From the NCBI GenBank assembly GCA_020635235.1, contig JACKAF010000003.1, forward strand, positions 417,797-481,796: DNA of 64,000 nucleotides, written 5' to 3'. Position numbers and translations under genes: made by a program. This stretch comes from Pseudobdellovibrionaceae bacterium. Its GTDB lineage: Bacteria; Bdellovibrionota; FAC87; UBA2466; JACKAF01. The notes under the pieces were generated by a model, which made no database searches, was not told where the DNA came from, and saw only the letters and a program-made list of their open reading frames with translations. Shown one piece after another: positions 63,006 to 64,000 of this stretch (position 1 is its first letter; each line of letters begins with the position of its first letter).

Positions 63006-64000
63006 CTAAGTGCCGATGTCGTGGCGGTAATGCATTCCGCGCCAGTGAATGCGTGAGATATTTTCGTAGATACGATCGCGTGCCTTGCCTAGATCCACTT
63101 CCAAGCAGCCGACTCCGAGAACCCGTCCGCCTTTAGTGACAAGACCACGCCCGTTTTTTGCAACGCCCGAATAGAACAGTGTGATTCCTTTGTCCAGTGC
63201 AGACGAGCCTTCAATGGTGTCACCCTGTGCGGTTGGCCCTGGGTAGCCTTCGGCTGCCGCTACGACGTAGATAGACGTGGAGTCTTCTACATCTGGCCGA
63301 GCACAGTCGGAGAGTTCGCCCTTTGCGGTCGCCAATAGAAGTTGCAGAAAGTCACTCTTCAGTCGCGGAAGTGTTGCTTGGGTTTCCGGATCTCCAAACC
63401 GCACATTGAATTCCAGGACATTGGGTGTCCCTTTTTCATCGAGCATCAGGCCAATGAACAAGGCACCACGAAACTCAAGCTTTTCGGTTTCCAGCTGGGC
63501 AAGTAACTTTCCGATCACGTTCTTTGTGATCCGAGTTTCCACTTGCGGCGTCAGGAAAGGAGAAGGTGAAACACAACCCATTCCCCCCGTGTTTGGCCCG
63601 ATATTTCCGTCGCCGACGCGTTTGTAGTCCGTTGCGGTAGGCAAGGGAACGAAGTTGTTGCTGTCACACAAGCCAATATAGCTCACTTCGCGCCCGCTCA
63701 AGAACTCCTCAATCAGGATTTGCTGGGGGCCCGATCCAAATTCTTTCTCAATCCAAACACGCTGACTGAAATGAAGCACGTCTTCTGGATTCTGAGCAAT
63801 GACGACGCCTTTACCGGCCGCAAGCCCATCCACCTTGAGTACCACTGGCCAGACTTCGCGACTGTGCGCCAATGCTTCAAGAGACTCCGGTGTATCTACG
63901 ACTTGAAAATCCGCGGTCGGGATTCCCGCTCGCTGCATAAACTGTTTCGCAAAAATCTTGCTGCTTTCAAGTAGGGCCGCTTCTTTGGAAGGGCCGACAA
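63006..64000 (-). CDS. purD: Phosphoribosylamine-glycine ligase, N-terminus cut by window edge
   Basis: The frame runs from the window end to the stop at 63006, about 331 residues of a usual 420-430. It opens with GPSKEAALLESSKIFAKQFM, which in PurD lies about 100 residues in. ATP-grasp motifs include KVDGLAAGKGV, MGCVSPSPF and LEFNVRFGDPETQ. It joins phosphoribosylamine and glycine in purine synthesis. Leads an operon with the TsaC-like, DUF1015 and PhzF genes; purM and purN are elsewhere in the window. Confidence 0.97.
   Translation of the reverse strand, partial: VGPSKEAALLESSKIFAKQFMQRAGIPTADFQVVDTPESLEALAHSREVWPVVLKVDGLAAGKGVVIAQNPEDVLHFSQRVWIEKEFGSGPQQILIEEFLSGREVSYIGLCDSNNFVPLPTATDYKRVGDGNIGPNTGGMGCVSPSPFLTPQVETRITKNVIGKLLAQLETEKLEFRGALFIGLMLDEKGTPNVLEFNVRFGDPETQATLPRLKSDFLQLLLATAKGELSDCARPDVEDSTSIYVVAAAEGYPGPTAQGDTIEGSSALDKGITLFYSGVAKNGRGLVTKGGRVLGVGCLEVDLGKARDRIYENISRIHWRGMHYRHDIGT

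Overview
The window looks like a chromosomal segment of a Gram-negative, double-membrane bacterium, most plausibly from the Bdellovibrionota (Bdellovibrio-like) lineage. This is inferred from gene content, not from a database search. The main pointers are a TIGR02147-type regulator paired with a lipoprotein, three TonB-domain energy transducers (two of them AgmX-like paralogues), many predicted outer-membrane barrels and lipoproteins, exported proteases, and tightly packed genes. No phage, transposon, CRISPR array or plasmid function was seen. Both ends cut genes: an outer-membrane protein at base 1 and purD at base 64000.

Region by region. 1-13.4 kb is mostly envelope and secreted proteins: a truncated barrel protein, a 1049-residue exported protein, a barrel-like protein with a matrixin metalloprotease, a trypsin-like protease with three Ig-like repeats, a membrane kinase with a CheA-type ATPase, a lipoprotein behind a consensus promoter, peptide deformylase and an exported HAD-like protein. 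13.4-20.3 kb starts with an Nfu-type Fe-S protein. A cobalamin riboswitch follows, controlling a BtuB-like receptor, a propeller-like lipoprotein and a TonB. An opposing operon of transglycosylase-like protein, membrane protein and TonB-like protein closes this stretch. 20.4-32 kb carries a UbiB kinase, a TPR protein, a ZIP transporter overlapping a protease-like protein that has lost its zinc site, a two-gene MaoC hydratase, a GT-C glycosyltransferase, HutG/HutF and a Gly/Ser-rich exported protein.

32-46.4 kb is mainly housekeeping: purN-purM with a Kal-like hotdog protein, rplS, rnhB-yraN, a STAS protein, rsmI, an HNH protein, thioredoxin, tRNA-Val, ftsH, psd-pssA, asd, truA and a third TonB-like gene. 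46.6-64 kb holds the TIGR02147 regulator and lipoprotein, a YkgJ cysteine-cluster protein, an AI-2E-family transporter, a Wzi-like barrel, rplM-rpsI, fadI-fadJ beta-oxidation genes, another barrel protein, an exported pair of unknown function, and a purD / TsaC-like / DUF1015 / PhzF operon.

Working together: the cobalamin operon appears to be a complete outer-membrane uptake unit (promoter, riboswitch, receptor, surface lipoprotein, TonB). FadI and FadJ supply the beta-oxidation steps after the first dehydrogenation. HutF and HutG cover the last two steps of the formylglutamate route of histidine breakdown. Psd and PssA make phosphatidylethanolamine. Convergent genes are often separated by fewer than 25 bases or share stop codons; only two of the convergent junctions have an obvious intrinsic terminator. 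GTG and TTG starts are frequent, and many starts given here were moved from the longest possible reading frame on the basis of ribosome binding sites, stop/start overlaps or signal peptides.
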